This document shows, piece after piece, positions 1-11,004 of a stretch of DNA of 64,000 nucleotides. The translations under genes and the position numbers were made by a program. The stretch is from Blasia pusilla (taxonomy: Eukaryota > Marchantiophyta > Marchantiopsida > Blasiales). The stretch spans positions 31,682,001 to 31,746,000 of the forward strand of contig CM114272.1 in assembly GCA_050084515.1 (NCBI GenBank), given 5' to 3'. The notes below the pieces were generated by a model that did no database searches, was not told the DNA's origin, and saw nothing but the letters and a program-made list of their open reading frames with translations. The number at the start of each line of letters is the position of its first letter. Positions within the stretch are counted from its first letter, which is position 1.

Positions 1-68
1 TGTTTTGTTCTGCCGTTCCATTTGTAACTTCACATGGTAGTAAGTGCTCGTTCTTTGTATTCTTGTAG

Positions 69-242
69 CTGCGAATCGAGGATGATGTACTACTTACAAA
101 GCCAAAGTTGAGTAGGATGGTGCTTGGGCCAGGGGTCATATCAGGTTTTGGTGGAAGAGACAAGTCGCATGCCAAGGACATCCCACTAGGCATGGTTAGG
201 GTTGATCTCAATGAAGTATTTGAGCCTAAACATGCTCTATGA
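69..242 (+). pseudogene. C-terminal exon of a Ptta/En/Spm-type transposase gene
   Basis: After a pyrimidine-rich stretch ending in AG (67-68) an open frame encodes about 57 residues and stops at 240-242. It includes the string PKLSRMVLGPGVISGFGGRD. The same exon, in reverse orientation, occurs at about 14600-14795 at the end of a longer transposase-like gene, with the same junction and nearly the same protein. That repeat, and resemblance to the C-terminal part of plant Ptta/En/Spm transposases, is the basis for the name. The rest of the gene lies off the left edge, so intactness cannot be judged. No cellular function is suggested. Confidence 0.5.
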
Positions 243-679
243 ATGCCAAATTTGATAGATGAACCGACAAAAGAAACATTTGGCGATGCTCTTGAATCAA
301 GCATGCTCTGGTCAAAGATGCACATGAGGAAAGTGATGCAGTAGAGTATTTTTTCTTTTTGGCACCAAACTACCTGAGGTGCATAGACTTCTCTTTTGAG
401 GTGACTTTATTGGCTTAAGACATCTTTTCTTGTTTGTTGGATATGAGAATCAGAAACCATGCCAATTTTCATATCATACTTTACTTCATATTCTCTTCTA
501 TTTGCATTTCATCCCCTTGTAGTTGAGTTGCCATGTTGTTGGTTGTGTGCATTCATTCCAAATTGCATTTTAAGCTGATGTGTATGCTTTAGTATTGCAA
601 TTCAAACAAAAAAGGATTTCAGTAATTCAGATCCAATTACAAGTGAAAGACCTTTCAAAAGATATTAATAAACTCATCA
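243..679. other. Non-coding stretch after transposase exon
   Basis: The first part (243-400) still resembles the sequence following the transposase exon in the 14.4-14.6 kb copy, inverted. It probably represents the 3' untranslated part of the element. No gene, RNA or other repeat was recognised in the remainder. Confidence 0.4.
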
Positions 680-1160
680 AAAACTCCAAGAATGAAATCT
701 ATAGTCACTACGAGTCATATCAATATTACTTGTGTAGTGAGGTATCATTCCTACCTAGTCACTAAACATGACTCATTTAATCCTATTGCAATGACTATAG
801 GACTCATTATGTCTTGCCCGCAACTCCCACAGTTGTATTGTCATGTCTACATTAGTTGTAGGGCCTTCTACCCTAGTCATGTGTCACTACTTGGCGAGTG
901 ACTAAACATCACTACGTGAGTCAATTACAGTAGTGGAAAAAATTGATATAACTACAAGAGTTGTGAACTATGACTGAATCCAAAAATTTAATGATTGATG
1001 GAGGCATGACTATTACCACCAAGTGGATTCCTAACCCATGTGGTACACTTGTCACATTGTCATTCAATACTATATACTTTTACATAACTATGGTAGTCAT
1101 TGGTGGTAACTAGACAGATACCCTAGATATGACTACACGAGTTGTCTTCCATACTCCCCG
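680..1160. repeat. CACTA-like subterminal repeat region
   Basis: The stretch is dense in short direct and inverted copies of a motif near ACTAC(A/G)NGAGT and its partner GAGTCA/TGACTC, for example near 708, 913, 952 and 1133. Arrays of such 10-12 bp motifs are typical of subterminal regions of CACTA (En/Spm) transposons, and the transposase exon lies just upstream. A convincing terminal CACTA with a partner was not established. Confidence 0.35.
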
Positions 1161-1263
1161 TCATCAGTGCCATGTCACACCAATAAGTCTTGATCCTATG
1201 ATTTCCAATTCCTTGTTTATTCCCCTGCCTTCTTGCCTTCCTTTGGACACACTATTCTATCAA

Positions 1264-1357
1264 TTTGATTTTATAAGGGGATTCCTTGGAATAGGCTCAA
1301 AAAACTTTGGTCATCAATTAGTAGATAGTTTTGGTAGATGCTTTCTAATGTGAGAGT
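1264..1357 (+). repeat. Left part of split 380-bp repeat (copy 1)
   Basis: This segment matches 11541-11632, the start of an uninterrupted copy of the same repeat. The match breaks exactly where the retrotransposon begins (1358) and resumes after its end (11111). The last bases, gagt (1354-1357), are repeated at 11111-11114 as the target-site duplication. Confidence 0.8.
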
Positions 1358-1725
1358 TGTCATGACCATACGGATCATGTCGTAGAGTATGGTGTGCTGG
1401 TAGAGGCCATTCCTTATGTAGGACCGTAGTGGCTTGGTAGAGATGTGGTTCCATACATAGGGTTGGGGGTTACTCACTTGGGGGTGACTTTCCTAGTAGG
1501 GCCCGCTCTTAGGTTGGAGGATATAAGGTGGCTTGCCCTCAAAGAATAGTCGGTTCTTTGAGTTGAGCCTATTGCGTTGGGAGTTAGCCTTGGTAGTGAG
1601 TAGAGCTCTTGGCTATGGTGTTTCCCGCAAGCTTCGACCTGGATTCTCCCATCGTGGAGTGGGTTTGGCTCGATTGTATGTGATTGTAAACGTGTTTTAT
1701 GAGAGTAGGTCTTTCACGGATTTCA
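1358..1725 (+). repeat. 5' LTR segment B
   Basis: This 368-bp segment is nearly identical to 10640-11004. It contains a TATA-like box (TATAAGG, 1522-1528) suited to a U3 promoter. It lacks the 106-bp segment A that accompanies the 3' copy on both sides. No convincing tRNA-primer site was seen directly after 1725. Confidence 0.85.
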
Positions 1726-3378
1726 CTCAAAGAACTGGAGTAGATCGATGGTAGCTTCGATTGTAGATCAGTAGGATCTGGTTAGGGCTGATTGTGTACT
1801 CATCCGTGGATGTTCGGGGCTTGTTGCCTATGTTGGAGGTGTGAATCAGGTGCGTGGTTGGTTGGGAAAGAAGCGCCTTGCTGAGAGCTTTCCAACACGC
1901 TGTAGATCGCTGGATTTCGTCAAGGGAGTTGGAAGTTATCAAGCATTGAAGATTCTGGTCGTGTTCGACAGTTTTCTGATGTGGAGAGCTTGGAGTGCGG
2001 AAGCTGTGTTGAAGTTCATCCAGATCGGGTGAGAGGTTCCTGTTGCTACTCGTATTGTGATCTCTTGTGAATCTATCTGCCGAGTGTGTGGAGCGTTGGG
2101 ATTTCTCGTGCATGAAACTTGGCGGAAGCGCTGTCGGATTTGCGATTCTGGAGGTGTATGGACAGCAAGTTTGTTTGATTTTTAGCTCGGAGTACAGAGC
2201 TCGGTTGTAGCTGATTTTTTGTGGAGAGATAACTATGGTGGTCAATTGAATTCTGATTGAAACAGATTTGATTTCGGTCAAGTATTTGTGAAGTAATTTC
2301 TGATCAAAATTTTGTGGACTAGCTCGAGGTCTGGCTATGGTGGACAGCGGATCGGAGGGGCTGGTTGGTTGGTGACTCGTTCATTTTTGGAGACGCCTAT
2401 CCCGTTGGGGGCGCCCTGGTTGGACCTCTCTCCATAGCGAAGCGTGGCGAACGGGGCATGTCTCGAGCATTTCTCGGCGTTTTGAGGCTTCGAGGCTTCG
2501 AGGCAACTCGTGGTAGCTCGGGGCGAGTGGGCGAGTGGGCGTGAGAGGCAGAGTAAGGAGCAAGCAAGCAAGCTTGCTTGCTTGGGCGTGAGGCAATTTT
2601 TGCAGGATTTGGGATTTGAGTTTTGCATAACTGGTCACCCATCTTTGGGCTATTCTGCCTAGAGGACGCTTAACTGCTGAGTTCTTAACTATGCCAAGGC
2701 TGATGTTGTAGCTCATTTGGTGTTTGTTCGGAGATGTGTTAGGCGCTTTATGCATCTCAGGTTTTTGGTTGATGTACCTCTAGCGCATAGTACGGTGTAG
2801 CCTCTCCATGCAGTGATATTTTCAGGTCTCTGCGAGTTCGACTAGTACGTCATCGACCCGCGGCGGAGTAGCTATTGCGTTAGAATTGTGTGGTGGGTTT
2901 TGTGGATTCAAGGGCACCACGTTTGGTGGATTGTGTTACCTTGATTTCCATTTGCGGTTGGAGGGTTGTCGTTGGACTTCCTATCCGATCCCCTCCATCG
3001 TGCTTTTGCTTGCGCGCCCCCATTGTTAGGGTTGACGCTGATTTCCGAGTAGTGTTACTCCGTGGTGCTACCGATAGTGAGGTCGAGTGATGACCATGAG
3101 ACCGTGGGAGGCTTCTTGTAGTGATGAGAGGTTAGATTGCCTACATCCATAGCTAGTAGAGCTACAATAGTAGAGCGACATCGACGTCACTTGGGTAATT
3201 TGGTGGTGGTGCGGCATCGGCGTTGGTCATCACGGAGCTGTAGGGTGGTCTGGTTGGGGACCGTGGTGCGGACAGTGGTGGTTTCACACGGAGTGGATTT
3301 AGATATCGGCTACCTTTTCCACTTCCGACGGTTGATGAAGAGGAGGACCAGGGTGTTCCAAACACCGAGTCTTCTACG
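1726..3378 (+). other. Retrotransposon untranslated leader
   Basis: No convincing coding frame is visible between the 5' LTR segment and gag. A perfect 24-bp palindrome built from CAAG/CTTG repeats lies at 2561-2584, and short direct repeats (gaggcttc) lie just before it near 2486. Confidence 0.5.
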
Positions 3379-4690
3379 TTGTTATCGAGTGTTGCAGCTC
3401 CATTGATTTGGGACATGGACGGTGGATATGGGGCCATGAAGGGCCCACGACGATACTCGAGTGCAGTGGGCACCATTGAGTTGGAGGACTTCATGCAAGA
3501 GTTTGATACGTGGTGTGATATGCAGATGTTGCGGAACGCCACGTTGTTTACACCCTTCTTGGCTTGGAAGGGGTTGTTTCAGCACTTGGAAGGACCACCC
3601 ATGGATGATTACCATGAGTTTAGGAAAGACCATGTTGCTGAGATTGAGGCGTGGAGACAATATTGGTCTCTAGGCTATGTGTCTATCACCCATGGTGGTA
3701 TTGGTAGTAGTGCTCCTACTATGCCAGCCAGCCCGACGTTGAGTGGTACGAGTACGAGCCGGAGTGGGGGTACCAGTGGAGGTACTAGTGGGGGTACTAG
3801 TGGAGGTACTAGTGCCCCACCATCGTTCAGCCCAGTTGCAGAGTTCTTCAAGAGGTTGAAGAAGAACTATCAGGGAGTGAAGACGGAGAAGTTGAGGAAT
3901 CTTCAGGACTTTGAGCGAAAGACTAGTGAGAGTCTTCGTGAGGCATACACTCGTATGCGACGCTTGATTTCAGTTACCCAGGGTGTGATTGAGGATCAGG
4001 AAGTCCAGTTTTGGTACGGGATCTTGGACAGAGATTTGCGCCAGGGGTGCGTGATGCTACTCTTATGAGTGATGATTCACCCACATTGACCCATGTGTTT
4101 GCTTTATCTGAGAAGATTGAGCTTAACATGGTGAAGGAGAGAGTGGTGACATCCGCATTCAGTAGGGATACAACTACTACTTCTCGGGTTCAGCTGCCCA
4201 CCTCACAGTCTCGTAGTAGTGGTGGTGGTAGTAGTAGTGGGAGTCGTGGGGGGTACACGCGACCTCGCCAGTCCTAGAGGGACATTTGTGCAGAGACCAT
4301 TGCCTTCATTTGCTGCCCCAGCAGGACATCATGTTGGACATGTGGAGGTGATCATGTTAGGAAGTTTTGTCCCCAAGAGGATGGGAGACGGACTTTGGAG
4401 GATGGGCCTCGGTCGGCCCCAACTCAAGGTGATCATTGCGGGAGACTAGGTCATCCTCGAGAGCGTTGCTTTGATCTCCATCCGAGTTGAGATCAGGCCG
4501 TGGCCGTGGTGGAGTAGCTCCGAGAGGCCGAGGTGGTAGAGGTGGTAGGGGTGGTAGAGGTGGACCAAAGGGTTGGAGAGCCTACGGTGGCTACCCCTAC
4601 CACTACGACAGAGTTAGCTATGGCTGCCAGATTGAGCAATTGGAGCAAAAGTTGGCTACTATGGTCGGTATCCAAAGATAGATCAAGTTC
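3379..4690 (+). pseudogene. Retrotransposon gag (capsid-nucleocapsid), frameshifted
   Basis: The frame from 3379 encodes a gag-like capsid region of about 220 residues, with a Gly/Thr/Ser linker made of GGTS repeats (about 3760-3810) and the helix-rich block FFKRLKKNYQGVKTEKLRNL. Near 4040 the reading moves to another frame, continuing with MSDDSPTLTHVFALSEKIEL. Two nucleocapsid zinc knuckles follow in shifting frames: CWTCGGDHVRKFC (about 4330), one residue short of CX2CX4HX4C, and one near 4435 ending CGRLGHPRERC, whose first Cys is replaced by Gly. An RGG-rich basic tail follows (4490-4570). In a live element this would form the particle and bind RNA; here it is broken. Confidence 0.75.
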
Positions 4691-5179
4691 GGGAGCAGGG
4701 GCTTCCACCTCTTATGGAGGGGATGATCTCTTTATATGGCGAGTGTGCAAAGACAAAGTTGAGGCATCAACTGCGATTCTGAGAGGAGCCACTCGAGCGT
4801 CGAGCCACGTGGTGCTACTTGTGAGTTGGACCCACAGAGGGGTGAGGCCGGGGGCGAAGCTAGGCTTCCCAGTCATTCTTGTTGTCTGAGGTGCTTAGGA
4901 CTCCATCCATGGTTCCTACGCGAGCCTATTGAGCCGACAGTGGGGATCGAGGCATCTACATCGCGTGTAGTAGACACGGATGCAAAGATCAATGCAGATG
5001 GGATGGCAACTTCGGTGTTGGGATCCCCATTGTTTTCGCCACGAGTCGATGGCTTTAGGAGTTGACTTAGCTCTCTGATTTCGATTAGCGACCACGTTGT
5101 GTGAACGTGGGGTGTTATTCTTGCTACACGTGTTGAGGTGGATGAGGGTGTTGCGGTGGAGCGACCCTCTATGTCAAGA
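4691..5179. other. Gag-protease junction region of the retrotransposon
   Basis: Weakly coding, GC-rich sequence between the basic gag tail and the protease-like block. No domain was recognised and the frames are interrupted. Confidence 0.35.
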
Positions 5180-5640
5180 GTGGCATTGAGTACCAGTGCT
5201 ACTTAGCGGCAAAGAAATGCGAAGATGGATGCATTACCAGCCCGGCCACCATTGATCGTGAGAGGCTTACACCTGGTGTATGTATGTTGGACAACCGGAG
5301 TGGGATCTTCCGATTGGTGAGTCCTACAGACACGAGTATAGACCAGATAGAGTCTTGTTAGACTCGTGCCCAACCTTGATGTTGGGAAAGGCGGCATGTA
5401 TTGGTTTGGGTATTCGGAGGTCGAGCTTGAGCCTTGCCCATTCCGATTCAAACATCACTTGGAGGAGCCAATGATAGGTCTCAATTCATAACACGGGAAA
5501 AGTTTTCTGTGCAGTTGAGACCGGATCATGCGATCGATAGCTCCTAGTTGGGAGTATCTGCATGTAGTCACATCACCCGAGTCGTATGATGTACTAGTTG
5601 GAGGAGCGATATTGTACCCGATGGGTTTTCGAGATGGATT
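5180..5640 (+). pseudogene. Retrotransposon aspartyl protease region
   Basis: The string VLLDSCPTLMLGKAACIGLG (about 5350-5410) fits a retroelement protease active site in which DSGA has become DSCP. About 60 codons later, YDVLVGGAILYPMGF resembles the C-terminal part of the protease fold. The two pieces lie in different frames, and stops intervene. In a working element it would cut Gag-Pol. The altered active site and frame breaks say this copy is inactive. I assign it on motif and position before the methyltransferase and RT only. Confidence 0.5.
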
Positions 5641-6084
5641 ATCGGATCGAGACAACGCCTTACTGCACCTGGTTGGCAGTCCGGGATGGACGTATGAGCC
5701 AAGTTCCTGTGAGATTTATTTCGGGCTCGACCAGGAGGGTCTTCCCCAACAAAGTGTTAGCATCCGTGGGTGGTTTTAGTGGAGTAGTCACTTGGCCAGA
5801 GACTTTTTGAAGGTAATGTTTTACGCTATGGATTCTCCTGCGATGAGGAGGTAGAGGAGGTCCCTATTTTTGCAGCAAAGGGCATCCTCATCGTTGGATG
5901 TGCCACTTTGGAGTTCAAAGCGGTGCACTACGGCAGAGGCTGACGCCTAGTGCAGAGGCTTGGTGTGAGGTCATTATACCTCACGAGGAAGAGGAGGCCC
6001 CACGGAGGACTCCTACTTCTGGTCCATTAGGTTATCCCCTTTGGATACTACACCCATTGTATGGCAAGATCCGCCGAGGGCATT

Positions 6085-7015
6085 TGTGTGTTAGATCTCT
6101 TTGGTGGGATTAGCACTGGTTTGGCGGCAATGTTGCAGCCGGTATTCCCTGTCGGAGATACGTGTATGTGGAGCGAGATGAGACGGCCCGAGAGAGTCTC
6201 ATCCCGACATATTGGTCGATTGATGCGAGATATCCTGAGTTGTTGCCGCCATCGCTATTCGTGGGTACCAGCGTGCTTTACCATCACACATTGCATTGTT
6301 GGGGGCGCAGGACCTTGAGAGAATTGGTCCTGTGGATTTGGTGATTGCTGGATGGCCATGTCAGGGTCATACACATGCTGGTCGGGGTGAGGGATTACAT
6401 GACCCTAGGTCTTGATTGTTTTGGGAGATGTTACGGGTGTTACGACATCTTCAGTTCATCGACGCACGTGCTCTAGCTTACATTCGAGAATGTTCCATTG
6501 TTGGGTGACACTGGACCCGGATGATGGCGAGTGTTCATGAGGTGCGGTCTTGATTGGACCAGCGGTGTTGTTGGATGCAGGCAGAGTTGGCTCACGTGCA
6601 CATCGCCCACGCTTGTGGTGGACAAACTTGTTGCCTAGGAGGTTCTACGTCGAGCATATGATGCGATGGAGCGGGATCCTTGCCTTACAAAGGATAGTAT
6701 CTTGATATCTTGGGCGACTTTCTCAAGTGGTGAGGGTTATTGATCGGTCACCCATGGCAAGTGAACCGTGTGGGCCACCTAGGATGGCACTACCCACATT
6801 TGTGAGTTTTCCCGTCACATGCCTACAGGAAGGTGGTCCCGGGCTTGTATGGGATTCTCATGTGCGGCATGTTGGTGGAGCCTAACGCTGATGAGAGAGC
6901 GCGTGCGATGGGATTTGCTCGGTGTGACAAATGGTTGCTTCTATTTCTAAGGCTTCACGACGTCATGTGTTGGGTCAGGCCATGGACCTGAATTGTTTGA
7001 CTTGGATTTTGAGTC
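6085..7015 (+). pseudogene. Cytosine-C5 DNA methyltransferase domain inside pol
   Basis: The conserved C5-methyltransferase motifs occur in the right order, in changing frames. Motif I VLDLFGGISTG (6088-6120) binds AdoMet. VERDE (about 6165) fits motif II. Motif IV VIAGWPCQGHTHAGRGEG starts at 6341, with the catalytic Cys codon at 6359-6361, followed by HDPRS and LFWEMLRVLR. Motif VI ENVPLLGDT starts at 6486, a motif VIII-like HRPRLWWTNL lies at 6601-6630, ERARAMGF at 6893-6916 fits motif IX, and LGQAMDLN at 6970 fits motif X. Several frameshifts and stops break it. It sits between protease and RT, so it was part of the Pol polyprotein. Such domains methylate cytosine in DNA; capture by retroelements is known in a few eukaryotes. 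The subfamily is not assigned. Confidence 0.85.
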
Positions 7016-7403
7016 TTGGTATGGCCGAGCAGCGTCGACTTCGGACTATGTCTGTGGGTCTTCCACCCCTTGTAATGAGCTCGATGGCTACCGGGACGGT
7101 AGAGGCATCGGCTGGGGGTGAGGAGAGTAGTATTTTGCATCCTTGGAGTAAATGGGATGTAATGGCTGGGCATGTGGAGTTGGTTGCTCATGCTTTGGTG
7201 GAGGAGTTATTTGCTCGATGATGGTGTAGCTAAGGGTGTACCATCTTGTGAGGGGGTTATGTAGCACCAATGACATCGCCCTCTCCCTCTAGTGTGCCCG
7301 GAGGAGACTTGGGAGCCATTACTTGGGCCCAAGCTTACGGGAGGTGAGAAAACGACGCTGAAACAGCTTCCTACGTGCTTATAGGAGTTGTTTTGCCTTT
7401 AGC
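7016..7403 (+). other. Linker between methyltransferase and RT
   Basis: An open stretch continues from the methyltransferase to a stop near 7221, ending with a helical block VMAGHVELVAHALVEELFAR. It then passes into the N-terminal lead of RT. No named domain. Confidence 0.4.
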
Positions 7404-8240
7404 ATGAAGGAGTTGGGTTCTCTGGTTGGACCCGGTATACGGATTGATTTGGCTAGTGATACGCCAATCTTCCGTCGTCCCTACCGATATAGTGATATGG
7501 AGAGGGACTTGATTCAGAGTAGGACGTTGGACCTTTTGGAGGCTGGATTAGTGGAGTTGTCGCATGGAGAGTATGCATCAGCCACTGTCATGCTCGCTAA
7601 AAGGATATGCATGGCAACTACACGGATAGGCGGATGTGTGGAGATTACCGTCCTATCAATCGGCAAACCAAGGCCGATAGGTATGCCATGCCTACACCTG
7701 AGGAGATCTTTGATGTGGTGGGACAGCAAAGATTTTCAAGATTTTGGATCTTCGGCAGATACCATCAATTGCCGATTTGGGAGAGTGACAAGGCCAAGAC
7801 AGCATTTTGGGGTGTCAACTCTCATGGCAAGGATTGTTTGTACCAGTGGAAATTCTTACCCTTTGGGTTGAAGAATGCACTTGCCGAGTTTCAAAGAGTG
7901 ATGGACAGGATCCTAGCAGGGTTGGATTTTGTTCGGTGTTACATTGATGATATCTTGGTGTTCAGTAACACGGTGGAGGAGCATCAGATACATTTGCAGA
8001 TGGTGTTTGAGCGGTTGAAAGCTCATGGTCTACGTTGCATCCAGAAAGTGTAAGTTCTTCCATGAGGATGTTGAGTACTTGGGTCATGTGATCTATCCAG
8101 GTGGTTTGGGAGTTCAGCAAGCAAAGGTGGAGGCTATTGCACTTATTCCGCGTCCGGTAGATGTGAGTAGAGTTCGAGCATTCATGGGATTGGCGAACTA
8201 CTATCGGAGGTATGTGAAGGGATTTTTAGTGCTATGGCAA
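7404..8240 (+). pseudogene. Retrotransposon reverse transcriptase
   Basis: The region begins with the gypsy RT lead RRPYRYSDMERD, then LLEAGLVELSHGEYAS. It shifts frame near 7600 to continue with CGDYRPINRQTKADRYAMPT. The catalytic YIDD lies at 7940-7951 (FVRCYIDDILVFS), and the thumb or connection block KCKFFHEDVEYLGHVI follows after another shift near 8040. Stops and at least three frame changes make it non-functional. RT would copy the element RNA into DNA in cytoplasmic particles. The motif order and wording are standard for Ty3/gypsy. Confidence 0.9.
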
Positions 8241-8760
8241 AGCCTTTGAACCAATTGCTGAAATCAGATCAAGAGTGGCACTGGGAGATGATCGAGAGAG
8301 CTTTTGTGGAGCTTAAGTCCCGCTTGGTGGCGGCGCCTATCTTGAGGAGACCTATCGAGGGCGCCCATTTCGCTACACACGATTGGAGTAGGTTGGGACT
8401 TGGAGCGGTGTTGACACAACATGATGATGAGCACATGGAGTTTGTGGTGGCCTATGCAAGTCGTTCGAATAATGCAAATGAGTCGCTATAGTTCATATGA
8501 GGGAGAAAGCTTGGCAAGAGTGTGGGTCAGGGGCACACTTTAGGTGTTACTTGTTTGGCACACGCTTTACCCTTGTTACTGATCACCACCGCTCAAGTGG
8601 TTGATGGAGTCGGACAAGCTTACAGGAAGCTTGCACGGTGGGCTCTTATCTTACAAGAGTATGACTTCCGGGTGGTACATAGACCTGAGTTGCCAACCTT
8701 GATGCTTTGATGGGTTGAGTAGGAACCCATGTACTAGCCAAGAGGATACAACTGGGGCTA
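8241..8760 (+). pseudogene. Retrotransposon RNase H region
   Basis: After RT, the frame gives KPLNQLLKSDQEWHWEMIER and then THDWSRLGLGAVLTQ, the usual start of the Ty3/gypsy RNase H, where the Asp of DWS is a catalytic candidate. AYASRS follows, then frame breaks near 8490, and a later block ends WALILQEYDFRVVHRPE. It would degrade the RNA strand during reverse transcription. Confidence 0.8.
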
Positions 8761-8984
8761 GATGGCATGGCGAGGTTGATGAGGAGATGGTGCCAGGTTG
8801 GCATGCATCCGCCTTTTATGTTGGTTAGGTGGACTCTAGTACGGAGGACCACATGATATCTTACTCTAGTCGAGAGGGTAGATGGCCACCTTGAGATCCT
8901 AAGGTTAGAGATGGTGGTGCGGATCAACGTGATATTCATGATGATGCATTGGTGTTGGAGTTCCTCTGATTGAAGAGGGTGCCA

Positions 8985-10180
8985 GGCATAGTGAGTGCCA
9001 AGGAGCGAGATCGTGTTCTTCAACGTGCTAAGAGGTATCGATTGGAGGGAACACATATTCTCCGCGTGGGAGGATGGTAGAGTACGAGTAGTGCCACATT
9101 TGGCTCGAGAGAGCGCACAGTGCGACATGCCCATGAGGAGTTGGGACATTTTGGGGTAAAGCGTCGATAGCTTACTCCTTGGCGATATTGGTGGCGTGGC
9201 ATGCATACTCAGTGCAGCAGTTGGTGTCATGTTGTATGGTTTGTGACCGGGTGAGGGCATCATTTAATGCCCCTATAGCACAATTACACCCCTTGCCTAT
9301 TATGGGGTTGGGTTACCGTTGGAGTGTGGACTTTATGGACCGTTACCGTTGACTGTATTTACATCATCGATATGTGTTGGTGATGGTGGAGCACTTCTCC
9401 AAGTGGATTGAGTTGGTGGCATTACGGACAAGGCAAGTGAGGGAACAGCGTATGCGTTTCGGATAGAGTGCTAAGTCATTTTGGTGCACCACCGAAGTCT
9501 TGACCGACCAGGGTCTGAGTTTCGGGTGAGTTTCGGTCTTGTGTGACAAGGCGTTGATTGATCATCGGACCACGTCTCGAGATCATCCAGAGGCGGATGG
9601 TTTGGCTGAGCGTGTGGTTCAGACGGTGAAGAGGGCATTGCCCAAGTATGGCCTACAGAAGGGGCATCTTGGAGACTAGGATATTCAGTTGCCATGGTTA
9701 GCCATGGGGTATAGGTTCAGTCGCCAAGCATCCTTGGCTTCCTTCTCACCTTATTTTCTGTTATACGGCCGAGATCAAGACTTGCCAACATCAATTCGTC
9801 GGGAGTTTAGTGAGGTGGTGAACCTTGATGACCCAGAGATGTGGATGAGAGTGTGTTCTGAGCGGGCACAGCTCTTTCGGAGGTTATGCCAACAGCCTTT
9901 GAGAATCTTGCCATTGCTCAACACAGGGATACGTTGCGGTATGCAACCATTCGAGGTGGAGGTTATCGACCATCGATTCGTAGGTTCCATGTGGGGGACT
10001 ATGTCTATTTGCAGCACATTGCCCCGACAACGTTGGATGTGACGGCAGGCCGCACTATTTTATGAGTGCGCGAGGTGTTAGCTTCTGGAGTTCTCATGTT
10101 GGAGGGTCGTGATGGAGTTGTTTGGAAGGACCATGTGCGTAATTGTGCGCCATGTCATCTTCCAAATGTGGATGGTATCT
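8985..10180 (+). pseudogene. Retrotransposon integrase
   Basis: An HHCC zinc-binding part is visible as HAHEELGHFG (about 9125-9155) and CMVCDRVRASFN (about 9235-9270). The catalytic core shows Asp in WSVDFMD (near 9329), Asp in VLTDQG (near 9500) and Glu in DGLAERVVQTVKRA (about 9600), a DDE triad. The C-terminal part runs through LLYGRDQDLPTSIRREFSEV. Stops (for example near 9350 and 9465) and frameshifts break it. The conserved tail WKDHVRNCAPCHLPN (about 10120-10165) leads into the PHD finger. Confidence 0.88.
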
Positions 10181-10199
10181 TTATGACCCAAGCTTAGCC

Positions 10200-10362
10200 A
10201 TGATACGTGCTAGCTTGAGGTGCATGTTGTGTGGGTCTCACGTAACGCAGCCCGTATGTTGGTGTGTGATCGGTGTTCTAGGGGTTGGCACATGATGTGT
10301 TTGACTCCACGTTTGGATGTTGTTCCTACTGGAAGGTGGGTTTGTCCTCGATGTACTTAGGA
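10200..10362 (+). pseudogene. PHD-type zinc finger at the Pol C-terminus
   Basis: RCMLCG (10218-10235) supplies the first Cys pair. One base of frame change later, MLVCDRCSRGWHMMCLTP and GRWVCPRCT supply Cys-x2-Cys, His-x2-Cys and Cys-x2-Cys, completing a C4HC3 PHD pattern that ends at a stop (10360-10362). PHD fingers read histone tails, so the natural inference is chromatin targeting of integration, as chromodomains do in other gypsy elements. A diverged copy follows the integrase at 17940-18085. Confidence 0.75.
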
Positions 10363-10533
10363 GAGGTAGATGACTTGATCTTTGCATGATATGGATTACA
10401 GATGTGCGACTAACGATGGGGCAACCTAGCACCCGGCCTTCTGATTCGGGCACCCAAGAAGGTGTATAGCATGTAGTAGATGTATAGGGCTACCTGGAGT
10501 TAGAGGGACCTAACCGCCGCTTAGGGGGCGAGT
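10363..10533 (+). other. 3' untranslated end and polypurine tract of the retrotransposon
   Basis: Non-coding sequence between the pol stop and the LTR. AGGGGGCGAG (10523-10532) abuts the LTR start TGTGG and fits a polypurine tract for plus-strand priming. The related element has AAGGGGCGA at the same point (18254-18262). Confidence 0.6.
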
Positions 10534-11004
10534 TGTGGTACACTTGCGTTTGTGGATACTCTCGTCTATGTTATGTATGTATGTGCATATGGTATGTCAG
10601 CGATGTATGTTGTATGACGATGTGGATTCGCACGACAACTGTCATGACCATACGGATTATATCGTAGAGTATGGTGTGCTGGTAGAGGCCATTCCTTATG
10701 TAGGACCGTAGTGGCTTGGTAGAGATGTGGTTCCATACATAGGGTTGGGGGTTACTCACTTGGGGGTGACTTTCCTAGTAGGGCCCGCTCTTAGGTTGGA
10801 GGATATAAGGTGGCTTGCCCTCAAAGAACATCGTTCTTTGAGTTGAGCCTGTTGCTTGGGAGTTAGCCTTGGTAGTGAGTAGAGCTCTTGGCTATGGTGT
10901 TTCCCGCAAGCTTCGACCTGGATTCTCCCATCGTGGAGTGGGTTTGGCTCGATTGTATGTGATTGTAAACGTGTTTTATGACAGTAGGTCTTTCACGGAT
11001 TTCA
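10534..11004 (+). repeat. 3' LTR (segments A+B)
   Basis: If the polypurine tract marks the LTR start, the LTR runs from TGTGGTACAC to GGATTTCA, 471 bp. It consists of segment A (10532-10637), a dinucleotide ac, and segment B (10640-11004), which is nearly identical to 1358-1725. A TATA-like box (TATAAGG) lies near 10804. Confidence 0.75.

Noticed and set aside
1727-2281. 184-codon minus-strand frame in the retrotransposon leader
   Set aside because: Antisense to the leader, no family resemblance, and absent from expected gypsy architecture.
8646-9263. 205-codon minus-strand frame opposite RNase H and integrase
   Set aside because: The plus strand clearly encodes RNase H and integrase motifs here; the antisense frame is a shadow.
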